Source: Mesorhizobium sp. dw_380
GTDB lineage: Bacteria > Pseudomonadota > Alphaproteobacteria > Rhizobiales > Rhizobiaceae
Direction: 5' to 3'
Length of the DNA: 64,000 nucleotides
NCBI RefSeq assembly: GCF_018588885.1
Contig: NZ_JAFFIW010000032.1
Coordinates: forward strand, 1-64,000
Below the pieces are notes generated by a model. That model was not told the origin of the DNA. It was given only the letters and a program-made list of their open reading frames with translations, and did not search any database. This document shows, piece by piece, positions 17,577 to 25,866 of this stretch (position 1 is the stretch's first letter; the number at the start of each line of letters is the position of its first letter). The translations under genes and the position numbers were made by a program.

Positions 17577-17816
17577 ATGAACAGACTTGCTCTCGCTGCC
17601 GCTGCTATCCTCCTTGCGACCGGCGGCGCCTTTGCCGGCAGCGACCATTATGGCTCCGACAATGCCAATCAGCCGGTTGCTTCGGTTGCCGGCGTGGATC
17701 ATGCCGTCACCGGCGCGGTCGAGAATACGTATATGGCCGGGCACAAGGCAGCCGACACTAGGATGAACACCGCCACCGACTGGCCGGAACCCGGCCAGGG
17801 CATCTGGGGCAACTGA
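17577..17816 (+). CDS. DUF680-type small secreted protein, paralogue 3
   Basis: 79 residues from the ATG at 17577 with ACAGGAGA at 17563-17570. Signal peptide MNRLALAAAAILLATGG, mature peptide starting GSDHYGSDNANQP and ending GQGIWGN. The signal sequence and both ends match the two upstream paralogues; the middle differs. It is separated from them by a terminator and a 165-base gap and probably has its own promoter. A GC-rich inverted repeat at about 17823-17854 ends the transcript, convergent with the phosphatase gene. Confidence 0.82.
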   Translation: MNRLALAAAAILLATGGAFAGSDHYGSDNANQPVASVAGVDHAVTGAVENTYMAGHKAADTRMNTATDWPEPGQGIWGN

Positions 17817-17864
17817 CGTCTCGGGCGCGGCGGACTGGCCTGCCGCACGCCCGGCATTGGATTT

Positions 17865-18380
17865 CTAGCTCAGATCCTTCGGACGCAGACAATGCGTCAG
17901 CTTTGCGGACGACAGGGCCGACCACTCGCCCTCGAATACGAAGCGCGCAAGGGCGGCCGTCGGGAATTTTTCCTCGAGCCTCTTGCGCGCTTTGGCCTCC
18001 GAGCCTGAACCGGCAAGCTGCTTCGCCAGATCTTCCAGGCCCGGATTATGGCCGACCACGATCAAGCACACGCTTGCCGGGTCGGCTTGACGGATCTGGC
18101 TTAGAATATCCGCCGCCGAAGCCTCATAGAGCGCATCGACAAACACGACCCGGCGATGCGCCGGCAGTTCCGCCGCCACCAGCCGCCAGGTGTCGCGGGT
18201 GCGCAGCGCCGGCGACACCAGCGCCTGATCCGGCAGCCAGTCGCGCGCCGCAAGCTCCCGCCCCACCGATCGGGCCGCCTTCAATCCGCGCTCTGCGAGC
18301 GGCCTGTCGAAATCATCGAGACCAGAATCGTCCCAACTCGATTTGGCATGGCGCAGAAGAAGCAGCTGTCTCATCGGCAT
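17865..18380 (-). CDS. SixA-type phosphohistidine phosphatase (histidine phosphatase superfamily)
   Basis: 171 residues with the RHG-type motif of the family, here LLRHAKSSWDD with Arg10 and catalytic His11, and the second histidine in VVGHNPGLEDL. Length and motif spacing fit SixA, which dephosphorylates phosphohistidine in phosphorelay or phosphotransferase proteins. A second in-frame ATG two codons in (MRQLLLL) could be the true start. It is a single gene, convergent with the DUF680 array. A gap of about 200 bases separates it from purN. Confidence 0.85.
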   Translation of the reverse strand: MPMRQLLLLRHAKSSWDDSGLDDFDRPLAERGLKAARSVGRELAARDWLPDQALVSPALRTRDTWRLVAAELPAHRRVVFVDALYEASAADILSQIRQADPASVCLIVVGHNPGLEDLAKQLAGSGSEAKARKRLEEKFPTAALARFVFEGEWSALSSAKLTHCLRPKDLS

Positions 18381-18577
18381 TGATCAAGAACCACGGGAAC
18401 TGGTCAGACGAGCGCGGGCCCTTTGCCTGATCAGTTCGATGTCGAAGGGAACGAATGGGCCGCTTTCTAATCCCTCCAGCCAAGCTCTGCGCAGCCATTC
18501 GGCGTCGGCCCGGCCCTGAGTCTTATTTAGCGCTTCCGAGCCAAGTGCCATGCCGTCATCGTCCCGATCCAGGCCTC

Positions 18578-19291
18578 TTACGGCGTAATCCGCGCCAGAT
18601 GCTCGAGGTCGGCTTCCTCGCGCAGCGGATCGGGCGCCATCACCACCGAGGTGCCGTTGTCGGCATCGTCGGCAAAGTGGGCAAGCACGGTGCGGCCGGC
18701 CTCCATGCGTGCCTTGCCTTCGGCGACCAGACCCAATGCCAGCGCATAGAGCCGATGCTCGGCTTTCAGCACCCGGGCAGCAAGCGTATCCGCATTGTCG
18801 CCGACCATCACCGGCACGGCCGCCTGGGCGATGATCGGGCCGTCATCCATCTCGGAGGTGACGAAATGCACGGTGCAGCCGTGAATGCGCAGGCCGGCGG
18901 CAAGCGCGCGCGCATGGGTGTCGAGGCCCTTGAATGCCGGCAGCAGGGCAGGGTGGATGTTGATCATGCGGCCCTGCCATTTCTGGACCAAGCCGGGGGT
19001 GAGGATGCGCATATAGCCGGCCAGTGCCACGATCTCGGCATTGAAGGCCATGAGCGCCGCGTCGATCGCCGCGTCATGCGCCTGCTTGCTGCCATGGTCT
19101 GCACGAGAAACGACCTGCGTGGCGATGCCGCGCGCTTTGGCGATGCCGAGGCCGGCGGCGTCCGCCTTGTCCGAAATGACGCCGACGATCTCCGCCGGAA
19201 AGGCTGGGTCGCTGGCCGCCGCGATCAGCGCGGTCATGTTGGAGCCGCGCCCCGAAATCAGGACGACCGTGCGTTTTCTCTGCGTGCTCAT
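18578..19291 (-). CDS. purN: phosphoribosylglycinamide formyltransferase
   Basis: 237 residues from the ATG at 19291. Catalyses the 10-formyl-tetrahydrofolate-dependent third step of purine synthesis. Motifs: phosphate-binding GRGSNM at 14-19, catalytic Asn111 and His113 in [10 protein letters not shown], and the loop SEMDDGPII with the catalytic Asp149. The start overlaps the stop of purM by four bases (ATGA), so the pair is coupled. The tail of about 20 residues is longer than in E. coli PurN, as is common in rhizobia. Confidence 0.95.
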   Translation of the reverse strand: MSTQRKRTVVLISGRGSNMTALIAAASDPAFPAEIVGVISDKADAAGLGIAKARGIATQVVSRADHGSKQAHDAAIDAALMAFNAEIVALAGYMRILTPGLVQKWQGRMINIHPALLPAFKGLDTHARALAAGLRIHGCTVHFVTSEMDDGPIIAQAAVPVMVGDNADTLAARVLKAEHRLYALALGLVAEGKARMEAGRTVLAHFADDADNGTSVVMAPDPLREEADLEHLARITP

Positions 19292-20397
19292 AGGCCGATC
19301 GAGCCCCGATAGATGACGCCGGCATCGCGCCGCGGCACGATGCGGCCGATCGGCGTTACAGTCTCGCCGGCTTCCTGCAGAACGGCGGCAACCTGCGCCG
19401 CCTGGCCGGAAGCGACCGCCAGGATCATGCCGATGCCGCAATTGAAGGTGCGCATCATCTCTTCCGGCGCCACGCCGCCGGTCTTGGCCAGCCACGAGAA
19501 CACCGCGGGGACATCGATAGCCTCAAGGTCGAGCTCGGCCGAGAAATCCTTGGGCAGCACGCGCGGAATGTTTTCCGGGAAGCCGCCGCCGGTGATGTGG
19601 GCCAGCGCCTTGATGCCATGCGTGTTGCGGATGGCCTTGAGGATCGACTTGACGTAGATGCGGGTCGGTTCGAGCAGCGCCTCGGCGAGCGTCGCCTCGT
19701 CATTGAACGGCGCCGGATCGCTCCAGGCAAGACCGCTGGTGGCAACGATGCGGCGCACCAGGGAAAAGCCATTGGAGTGGAGGCCGGAAGAAGCGAGGCC
19801 CAAAAGCACGTCGCCTTCGACGATGTCGTCGGTCGGCAAAAGCTGGCCGCGTTCGGCGGCACCCACCGCAAAGCCGGCGAGGTCATAGTCCTTGCCGTGA
19901 TACATGCCCGGCATTTCCGCCGTCTCGCCGCCGATCAGCGCGCAGCCGGCCTGACGGCAGCCTTGCGCAATGCCGCCGACGATCGCCGCACCCTGGTCGG
20001 GATCGAGCTTGCCCGTGGCGAAATAGTCGAGGAAGAACAGCGGTTCGGCACCTTGCACGACGATGTCGTTGACGCACATCGCGACCAGGTCGATGCCGAT
20101 CGTGTCGTGCTTGCCGGCATCGATGGCGATCTTGAGCTTGGTGCCGACACCGTCATTGGCGGCGACCAGCACCGGATCGCTGAAGCCGGCAGCCTTGAGG
20201 TCGAACAGGCCGCCGAAACCGCCGATCTCGCCATCCGCACCCGGCCGGCGCGTGGCCCGCACCAGCGGCTTGATCTTCTCGACCATGAGATTGCCGGCAT
20301 CGATATCGACACCGGCCTCGGCATAGGTGAGCCCGTTCCTGCGCTTGCTCGTTTTGGGCTGGCCCGTTTTGGGCTGGCTTGTTTCGCGCTTGCTCAT
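19288..20397 (-). CDS. purM: phosphoribosylformylglycinamidine cyclo-ligase
   Basis: 369 residues from the ATG at 20397, preceded by AGGAAA. Catalyses the ATP-dependent ring closure to aminoimidazole ribotide. AIR synthase motifs are clear: [25 protein letters not shown] and [12 protein letters not shown]. The N-terminus carries a low-complexity Gln/Pro/Lys/Thr stretch with the repeated unit QPKT, which is not part of the fold. First gene of the purMN unit and divergent from the CDP-alcohol phosphatidyltransferase gene. Confidence 0.95.
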   Translation of the reverse strand: MSKRETSQPKTGQPKTSKRRNGLTYAEAGVDIDAGNLMVEKIKPLVRATRRPGADGEIGGFGGLFDLKAAGFSDPVLVAANDGVGTKLKIAIDAGKHDTIGIDLVAMCVNDIVVQGAEPLFFLDYFATGKLDPDQGAAIVGGIAQGCRQAGCALIGGETAEMPGMYHGKDYDLAGFAVGAAERGQLLPTDDIVEGDVLLGLASSGLHSNGFSLVRRIVATSGLAWSDPAPFNDEATLAEALLEPTRIYVKSILKAIRNTHGIKALAHITGGGFPENIPRVLPKDFSAELDLEAIDVPAVFSWLAKTGGVAPEEMMRTFNCGIGMILAVASGQAAQVAAVLQEAGETVTPIGRIVPRRDAGVIYRGSIGL

Positions 20398-20604
20398 CGC
20401 AATTTTCCTGCTCGTTTGCGGGCTCTTCGCATGAACGGTTTCGGTCCGCAAGGATAACGGCGAAACCCCGCGCCATTTGGCCGACAAAAGCGTGGATAGC
20501 CGGGCATCTCACACCAGACTGGCTGTTGCCACGCGCTACGTCGCCCTTGCCCCGGTCCCCCATCTCCCTCATCTATCTCGAAACGAAGACGGCGGGCCAA
20601 TGGG

Positions 20605-21162
20605 TTGACCATCCCAAACCTGATCACCATCCTGCGCCTTGTCCCGGTGCCTGTCGTTGTGCTGGGCATGCTGCAGGCCCGCTGGGAGTGGGCTTTTGCC
20701 GGGTTCGTCATTGCCGGCGTCTCGGATGGCGTCGATGGTTTCATGGCACGCCGTTTCAACAAGCAGTCCAGGTTCGGCGCCTATCTCGATCCGGTGGCCG
20801 ACAAGCTGCTGCTGGTTTCGGTGTTCGTTGTCCTCGGCTTTGCAGGCGAACTGCCGCTATGGCTGGTCGTCATCATGGTGTCGCGCGATGCGCTGATCGT
20901 CTGCGCGGTCCTGTTGTCCACGGTGATGGCTCATCCGGTCGAGATCAAGCCGTTTCTGGTGTCGAAGGCCAATACTGCCATACAGATCGTGCTGGCGGCG
21001 GTGGTGCTTGGGGAACTCGCCTTTGCCCTGAACCTCGACCCGCTGCGGCCGGCCCTCATATTGCTGTCCGGGGTCTTGACCGTGGCTTCGGCCGCGGCCT
21101 ATCTCGTGGCTTGGCTGAGGCATATGAGCGGCTATGGCGAAAGCTCCAAACCGGGCACCTGA
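20605..21162 (+). CDS. CDP-alcohol phosphatidyltransferase family protein
   Basis: 185 residues, integral membrane. The signature D41-x2-D44-G45-x2-A48-R49-x8-G58-x3-D62-x3-D66 is complete, so the enzyme should be active, transferring a phosphatidyl group from CDP-diacylglycerol to an alcohol. Phosphatidylglycerophosphate or cardiolipin synthesis is likely, but the acceptor is not readable. The start is a TTG at 20605; the nearby ATG is out of frame and no strong ribosome binding site is seen. The stop overlaps the next gene by 29 bases, tying it to perM and hdaA. Confidence 0.85.
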   Translation: MTIPNLITILRLVPVPVVVLGMLQARWEWAFAGFVIAGVSDGVDGFMARRFNKQSRFGAYLDPVADKLLLVSVFVVLGFAGELPLWLVVIMVSRDALIVCAVLLSTVMAHPVEIKPFLVSKANTAIQIVLAAVVLGELAFALNLDPLRPALILLSGVLTVASAAAYLVAWLRHMSGYGESSKPGT

Positions 21163-22342
21163 CCAAGGATCCATCGAAGCGGCCGCTGAGGCTGCGGCGG
21201 CGGGCGAAACTGCGTCTCTGGCGTTCCGCCGGCAGATCTTCTTCTGGCTGGCCGGATTGGCGGTGCTTGCGCTGTTCCTCTATGTCTTCAGCGCCATCCT
21301 GCTGCCTTTCGTCGCCGGGATGGTGCTCGCCTATTTCCTCGATCCCGTCGCTGACCGGCTGCAGCGGCTCGGCCTGTCGCGTTTCATGGCGACCGTGGTC
21401 ATCCTCATCACCTTCCTGATCGTGCTGGTGCTGGCCTTCGTCATCCTCATTCCGGTGCTGGCCACCCAGATGGCCGATTTCGCCGGCAAACTGCCGGAGT
21501 ACCTGACCCGGCTGCAGAGCCTGATCACATCCTTCGATCCGAAATGGCTGGAGCAGAAATTCGGCGTCAATGCCAATGGTTTGCGCGACGGGCTGAATTC
21601 ACTGCTGACCTCGGGCTTCGGCCTGCTCACCACGGTCTTCACCTCGATCTGGAGTTCGGGCGTGGCGCTGGTTTCGGTGATCAGCCTGTTCGTGGTGACG
21701 CCGGTCGTCGCCTTCTACATGCTGCTCGACTGGGACCGCATGGTGACGGTGATCGACAGCTGGGTGCCGCGCGACAACGTCACGACGGTGCGCGCCATTG
21801 CGCGCGACATCAACACCGCCACCGCCGGCTTCGTGCGCGGGCAGGGCACGCTCTGCCTGGTGCTGGGCGCCATCTATGCAACCGGCCTGACGCTGACCGG
21901 GCTGAATTTCGGCATCCTGATCGGCCTGTTCGCCGGGCTGATCTCCTTCATCCCCTATGTCGGTTCGCTGACCGGGCTGGTGCTGGCAGTCGGCGTCGCC
22001 TTCGTCCAGTTCTGGCCAGACTGGACCATGATCCTCGCCGTCGCCGTGGTCTTCTTCATCGGTCAGTTCATCGAAGGCAACATCCTGCAGCCCAGGCTGG
22101 TCGGCAAAAGCGTCGGCCTGCACCCGGTGTGGCTGATGTTTTCGCTGTTCGCCTTCGGCGCGCTGTTCGGTTTCGTCGGCCTGCTGATTGCCGTGCCGGC
22201 TTCGGCGGCCGTCGCCGTGCTGGTGCGCTTTGCCATAGCCCGTTATCTCGAATCGCCGCTCTACAAGGGCCACGCGACAGAGCCCTTGCCGCCGCGGCCG
22301 GCCGATCGCGGCGGTGGCCACCGCACGCAACCGCGTCGCTGA
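21134..22342 (+). CDS. AI-2E/PerM family transporter
   Basis: 402 residues with about eight membrane segments and the conserved late motifs LISFIPYVGS and FIEGNILQPRLVG of the AI-2E transporter (UPF0118/PerM) family. Members export small molecules or act as Na+/H+ antiporters; the substrate here is unknown. It begins inside the preceding phosphatidyltransferase gene and ends at the start of hdaA, forming a compact operon. A similar perM-hdaA arrangement is, from my recollection, common in Rhizobiales. Confidence 0.88.
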   Translation: MAKAPNRAPDQGSIEAAAEAAAAGETASLAFRRQIFFWLAGLAVLALFLYVFSAILLPFVAGMVLAYFLDPVADRLQRLGLSRFMATVVILITFLIVLVLAFVILIPVLATQMADFAGKLPEYLTRLQSLITSFDPKWLEQKFGVNANGLRDGLNSLLTSGFGLLTTVFTSIWSSGVALVSVISLFVVTPVVAFYMLLDWDRMVTVIDSWVPRDNVTTVRAIARDINTATAGFVRGQGTLCLVLGAIYATGLTLTGLNFGILIGLFAGLISFIPYVGSLTGLVLAVGVAFVQFWPDWTMILAVAVVFFIGQFIEGNILQPRLVGKSVGLHPVWLMFSLFAFGALFGFVGLLIAVPASAAVAVLVRFAIARYLESPLYKGHATEPLPPRPADRGGGHRTQPRR

Positions 22343-22343
22343 A

Positions 22344-23048
22344 GTGACCGCCCAGCGAACAGATCCGCCGCGCCAATTGCCGCTCGATCTCGGCCACGGC
22401 ACAGGCTATTCGCGCGACGAGCTCGTCGTCTCCGGCACCAACAGCCAGGCGGCGGCATTGGTCGACCGCTGGCCAGATTGGCCCTCGCCGGTAGTCGTGC
22501 TGGCAGGCCCCGCCGGTTCCGGAAAGACGCACCTGGCTTCGATCTGGCGTGCGCGCGCCAACGCGATGGCTGTCGACGCCGGGCGCATGGGGGACAGCAT
22601 CGCCAGTCTCGGCGCCCGGCCGGCGCTGATCGACGATGTCGATGCCGGCGCAGTCGACGAACAAGGCCTGTTCCATCTGATCAATGCGGTGCGTGGCGCC
22701 GGCTCAACGCTGCTTCTGACCGCGCGCAGCTTTCCCGCGGCCTGGGGCGTCGCATTGCCCGATCTCGCTTCGCGGCTGAAGGCGGCCGCGACCGTCGAGA
22801 TCCATGAGCCCGACGATCTCCTGCTTGCCGGTGTCATCACCAAATTGTTCGCCGACCGCCAGGTCGAGGTCGAGCCGCATGTCGTGCAGTATCTGGTGCG
22901 GCGCATCGAACGCTCGCTTGCGACGGCGATGCGCGTGGTGGAGCGGCTGGATCGCACCGCGCTCGAGCGCAAGATGCCGATCACGCGGGCGCTTGCCGCC
23001 GAAGCGGTCAACGCCATGGATGAGGGACAGGGCGAGTTCGAGATTTAG
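22344..23048 (+). CDS. hdaA: HdaA, DnaA-related regulatory inactivator of replication initiation
   Basis: About 234 residues from the GTG at 22344, just after the perM stop; a GTG at 22314 inside perM would add ten residues. QLPLDL at 11-16 is a beta-clamp-binding motif, as expected of Hda, and the AAA+ domain shows Walker A GPAGSGKT at 55-62 and a Walker B-like LIDDVDA. It resembles the AAA+ part of DnaA without the DNA-binding domain. In Caulobacter HdaA, with the loaded clamp, stimulates hydrolysis of DnaA-bound ATP and so limits re-initiation. Translationally linked to perM. Confidence 0.87.
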   Translation: MTAQRTDPPRQLPLDLGHGTGYSRDELVVSGTNSQAAALVDRWPDWPSPVVVLAGPAGSGKTHLASIWRARANAMAVDAGRMGDSIASLGARPALIDDVDAGAVDEQGLFHLINAVRGAGSTLLLTARSFPAAWGVALPDLASRLKAAATVEIHEPDDLLLAGVITKLFADRQVEVEPHVVQYLVRRIERSLATAMRVVERLDRTALERKMPITRALAAEAVNAMDEGQGEFEI

Positions 23049-23176
23049 AGGGCCTATGTTCAGCCGGCCTGCCAAGGGGCGTGTCCCATTTCGGGAAAAA
23101 GCAACTGGCACCGGTCTTGCTGCACGAGCTTGCCGGCTGACCCCGGTCCTGATCGGGTTCCTGATCAGGTTGTAGG

Positions 23177-23216
23177 CTCGCCGGGAATGAGGTGGTTGGG
23201 GTTCTCGCCCGGCGAG
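23177..23216. other. inverted repeat after hdaA
   Basis: CTCGCCGGG at 23177-23185 and CCCGGCGAG at 23208-23216 are perfect complements across a 22-base loop. No T tract follows, so it may be a weak or rho-dependent transcript end for the phosphatidyltransferase-perM-hdaA operon. Confidence 0.45.
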
Positions 23217-23261
23217 CTTGCCTTCAAATGCATCGAGCTCTCGCCTTTGGCTGCTGAAACC

Positions 23262-23308
23262 GACCATTCGATGGTCTAATTTCTGATATGGACCAGAGAA
23301 CGGTCCAT
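23262..23308. promoter_or_regulatory. paired palindromes, antitoxin operator candidate
   Basis: GACCAT-TCG-ATGGTC at 23262-23276 and ATGGACC-AGAGAAC-GGTCCAT at 23288-23308 precede the Phd-type antitoxin by 13 bases. Two related dyads in front of a type II antitoxin fit autoregulation by antitoxin binding. Confidence 0.6.
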
Positions 23309-23320
23309 GAGGAGCAACCG

Positions 23321-23602
23321 ATGCAAGTATCCGTCACCGATGCCAAGGGGCAGTTGACTGAACTGGTGCGCCGCGCAGAGGCGGGCGACGAGGTCATTCT
23401 GACCCGCCACGGCCATGCGGCGGTGCGGCTGGTTCCCATCAAGGCGGTGCCTGACAAGACAGACCGTCGGGCGCTCCTGGAAGCGGCGTGCGCAGCGGGT
23501 GCCGCCAAGGCGAAAACCGGGCCGTCTGCGGCCCGTAGCCAGGATTTCCTCTATGGCGATAGCGGCATGCCCGAAAGATCGCGGTCGACACATCGGCGCT
23601 GA
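23321..23602 (+). CDS. Phd/YefM-type antitoxin with read-through C-terminus
   Basis: 93 residues from the ATG at 23321 (GAGGAGC upstream). The start MQVSVTDAKGQLTELV followed by RRAEAGDEVILTRHG is the Phd/YefM DNA-binding fold. The family usually ends near QDFLYGD-G-P; here eight further residues (RSRSTHRR) follow. The codon after GMPE is AGA (23576-23578) where TGA would give a natural end and simultaneously create ATGA, the usual overlap with the toxin start. I infer that a T to A change at 23576 removed the stop. The N-terminal domain is intact, so autorepression may persist although the partner toxin is broken. Confidence 0.82.
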   Translation: MQVSVTDAKGQLTELVRRAEAGDEVILTRHGHAAVRLVPIKAVPDKTDRRALLEAACAAGAAKAKTGPSAARSQDFLYGDSGMPERSRSTHRR

Positions 23603-23957
23603 TGGCGATCATCCTTGATGAAGCGCAAGCCGACGCGTGCATGGCCGCGCTCGAAGCCGAGAACGACCTCCTGATTTCGGCCGGCACCGTCGCCGAGGCG
23701 ATGATCGTCGCGGCCCATCGTGGTATCGCTGCCGAGCTTTCCAGCCTGATCGACGGACTTGGTTTCGAGGGGTGGCGGTGACGCCGGCGTCGGCCCGGCG
23801 CATCGCCGAGGCTTATTTGAAATGGAGTAAGGGCATCCACCCGGCCGCACTCAATTTCGGCGATTGTTTCTCCTATGAGGTGGCGAAGGAACACGCCTGC
23901 CGTCTGCTCTATGTCGGGGCCGATTTTTCCAGGACAGACATAGAAGGCGTGCTTTAG
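23575..23957 (+). pseudogene. VapC-type PIN-domain toxin, start lost and frameshifted
   Basis: The reading frame from 23575 translates as a PIN domain: IAVDTSALMAIILDE with the first catalytic Asp, then VAEAMIVAAHRGI. It stops at TGA 23779-23781. The rest of the domain, TPASARRIAEAYLKW and LNFGDCFSYEVAKE with further catalytic acidic residues, continues in another frame to 23957. One extra G in the run at 23769-23772 would rejoin them. In addition the expected ATG start at 23575 reads AAG. The intact product would be about 128 residues, the normal VapC length. Both defects make it inactive unless the homopolymer is a sequencing error; the start loss would remain. Confidence 0.85.
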
Positions 23958-23994
23958 GGCCGAGGTCTGCGCATCTGTCTGCGTTCCCTGGCGC

Positions 23995-24420
23995 TCAGGC
24001 GCGGCGGTAGCCGGCGAGTTGCGCGTCGTCGACGTCGGGTAGATTGATCACGATGTTTTCAGGGGTGCGGCAGGCCAGCCACCACAATTCTTCCGTCGTG
24101 CTCATATTGGCTTCGAGATGCGGCAGGAACGGCGGCACGAACATGAAGTCGCCAGCCGAGAGTTCGACGAACTCCCGATAGTTCTCGCCGAAATAGATGC
24201 GGGCGTTGCCCGACAGCAGATAGGCGCCGGTCTCGGCCTCGCCATGGTGATGCGGCAGCGATCTGAAGCCTGGCGCATTGCTGGCCTTGCCGAACCAAAA
24301 CTTGGTCGCCGAAGTGTGTTGCGGCCCGACCCCGGTCACCAGAGCCATGCCGCCGGACTGGCTGGTCTTGTTGCTCTCCTGGCCTTTCCGGGTGATCACC
24401 GGTCTGTCATTTGCTGCCAT
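23995..24420 (-). CDS. cupin-domain protein
   Basis: 141 residues from the ATG at 24420 with AGGGGGG upstream; an ATG at 24441 overlaps that site and is less likely. A single cupin barrel is recognisable from FRSLPHHHGEAETGAYLLSG and DFMFVPPFLPHLEAN, giving the usual metal-binding His/Glu cluster (HHHGEAE) and a second-motif His. Cupins of this size include isomerases, dioxygenases and small-ligand sensors; nothing allows a choice. It is convergent with the broken toxin gene and has no partner gene on its own strand before the tRNA. Confidence 0.82.
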   Translation of the reverse strand: MAANDRPVITRKGQESNKTSQSGGMALVTGVGPQHTSATKFWFGKASNAPGFRSLPHHHGEAETGAYLLSGNARIYFGENYREFVELSAGDFMFVPPFLPHLEANMSTTEELWWLACRTPENIVINLPDVDDAQLAGYRRA

Positions 24421-24553
24421 TTCATAAAGCCCCCCTGTCATAATTTAGACTCGCACAGGAAACTGTCGCGGAAAGGCCCACGACTGCAAGCGTCGCGGGG
24501 GTCAGCATTCGACGGCACCGATGGCTAACGAGATTGCATGTAAAAAAAGGGGA

Positions 24554-24630
<77 letters not shown>

Positions 24631-24754
24631 AACGGTCTGTTGCCTATTCATTTCGGTGTTAGATGGCAAGTGCAAAAACCTTGCCGCCATGCGCATTGCG
24701 CAGTAATGACGGGCAAAGGGCAGCGATGCTGCCTTGCACAACAATGAGGTGGCC

Positions 24755-25060
24755 ATGTCCGCGCGCATTTTCAGCCCAGCCAAAACCGCGATGCAGTCCG
24801 GCAAGGCCAAGACCGGCTACTGGGTGCTGGAATTCGACCCCGAGATGCGCAAGAAGATCGATCCGCTGATGGGCTATACCACCTCGGGAGACATGAGGAG
24901 CCAGATCAGGCTCACCTTCGACACGCGGGAAGAGGCCGTGGCCTACGCCGAAAAGGAAGGGCTTGCCTTCCGTGTCGAGGAACCCAAAGAGACCAAGCGC
25001 CGCCAGATTTCCTATGCGGAGAATTTCCGCTATGACCGCAGGACGCCCTGGACACATTGA
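24755..25060 (+). CDS. NADH dehydrogenase accessory subunit, NDUFS4-like
   Basis: 101 residues matching the ETC complex I subunit conserved region (NDUFS4/AQDQ, 18 kDa): SARIFSPAKTAMQSGKAKT, then WVLEFDP, a conserved central GYTTSGDMRSQIRLTF and the C-terminal YAENFRYDRRTPWTH. In alphaproteobacteria this small protein stabilises the matrix arm of complex I. The ATG at 24755 is chosen over one at 24734 because the family starts MSARI. It lies between two tRNA genes, away from the nuo operon, as is common in this group. Confidence 0.9.
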   Translation: MSARIFSPAKTAMQSGKAKTGYWVLEFDPEMRKKIDPLMGYTTSGDMRSQIRLTFDTREEAVAYAEKEGLAFRVEEPKETKRRQISYAENFRYDRRTPWTH

Positions 25061-25100
25061 AGCCAGCGCAAGTATCCAGCCGGCCCTTTGGCCGGCCAGC

Positions 25101-25177
25101 GGTCCCGTAGCTCAGCTGGATAGAGCACCGGCCTTCTAAGCCGATGGTCACAGGTTCGAATCCTGTCGGGATCGCCA
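25101..25177 (+). tRNA. tRNA-Arg (TCT)
   Basis: 77 bases including an encoded CCA. Acceptor GGTCCCG pairs with CGGGATC, D arm GCTC...GAGC, anticodon loop CTTCTAA with anticodon TCT, T arm CAGG-TTCGAAT-CCTG. No repeat of its 3' end was noticed elsewhere in the window. Confidence 0.95.
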
Positions 25178-25335
25178 GTAATTTCAACAATTTAAGCTGC
25201 GTGGCCTGATCTGGGTCACCGAATCCTTTCCCGCGTGAGGGTCAGTGCCGCAACTCTGTGCAATGCAAGCGGGTGCAGGAGCTTAATGCCCGTCCGCGCG
25301 GCGATCCCGGAATTATTTCGTGATCTTCCGGGCCT

Positions 25336-25360
25336 GGAACCTTAGCGCACACCGCGCGTT
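25336..25360 (+). promoter_or_regulatory. EcfG (general stress response) promoter, consensus match
   Basis: GGAAC at 25336-25340, exactly 16 bases, then CGTT at 25357-25360: a full match to the alphaproteobacterial EcfG consensus. It lies about 100 bases upstream of the small gene at 25460 and no other gene is between. Confidence 0.7.
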
Positions 25361-25459
25361 CGGGGCCTTGTATTCGCGGTGCCTCATAAAGCGGCAATGT
25401 GCGGACCGGCGAATCGGGTGGGGCAAAACAGGTGCGGGTTGGGGGAGGAGAAGCAGGCC

Positions 25460-25681
25460 ATGTCGAAACGTGAAATTGGAACGTCCCCCGCTTTGGGGCG
25501 GCGTATCGCCGAACTCAAGGCCAGAATGCAGGATGCCGAAATTTCCGAACATGAGATGAAGACATTTCACAAGGTCGCCGCCATCATGGGGGCAGGCGAC
25601 GGTTCGCTACGACTGGATGCCGACGACCTGATCGCGGCATCCTTCGTTGTCGAGACGGGTGGGCAGTCAGCCAACCGCTGA
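25460..25681 (+). CDS. small hypothetical protein (73 aa), predicted stress-regulated
   Basis: 73 residues from the ATG at 25460 with GGGGGAGGAGA upstream; an ATG at 25379 has no such site. The sequence is soluble, with a short helical, charged segment (RRIAELKARMQDAEISEHEM) and no signal peptide. I do not recognise a family. A consensus EcfG promoter precedes it, so it is a candidate general stress response gene, like many small proteins of unknown role in rhizobia. It stands alone between tRNA-Arg and the diguanylate cyclase gene. Confidence 0.7.
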   Translation: MSKREIGTSPALGRRIAELKARMQDAEISEHEMKTFHKVAAIMGAGDGSLRLDADDLIAASFVVETGGQSANR

Positions 25682-25866
25682 CGTTCAGGATTTTTCCCGC
25701 ATCCGCGCGAAATTCGGTGAATGCGCTTCCATCGCCGGAGCATGGCCGCCTGTTGAGGTAAGCGTGCTCCGGCTCCCGCTCATCCGATCTCGAATTGAAA
25801 GGAAAGTCTTATCATTTTGTTTGCGTTGGCACGTCATAGTAGGGGCGGCTAACGGAGTGGAATGGG

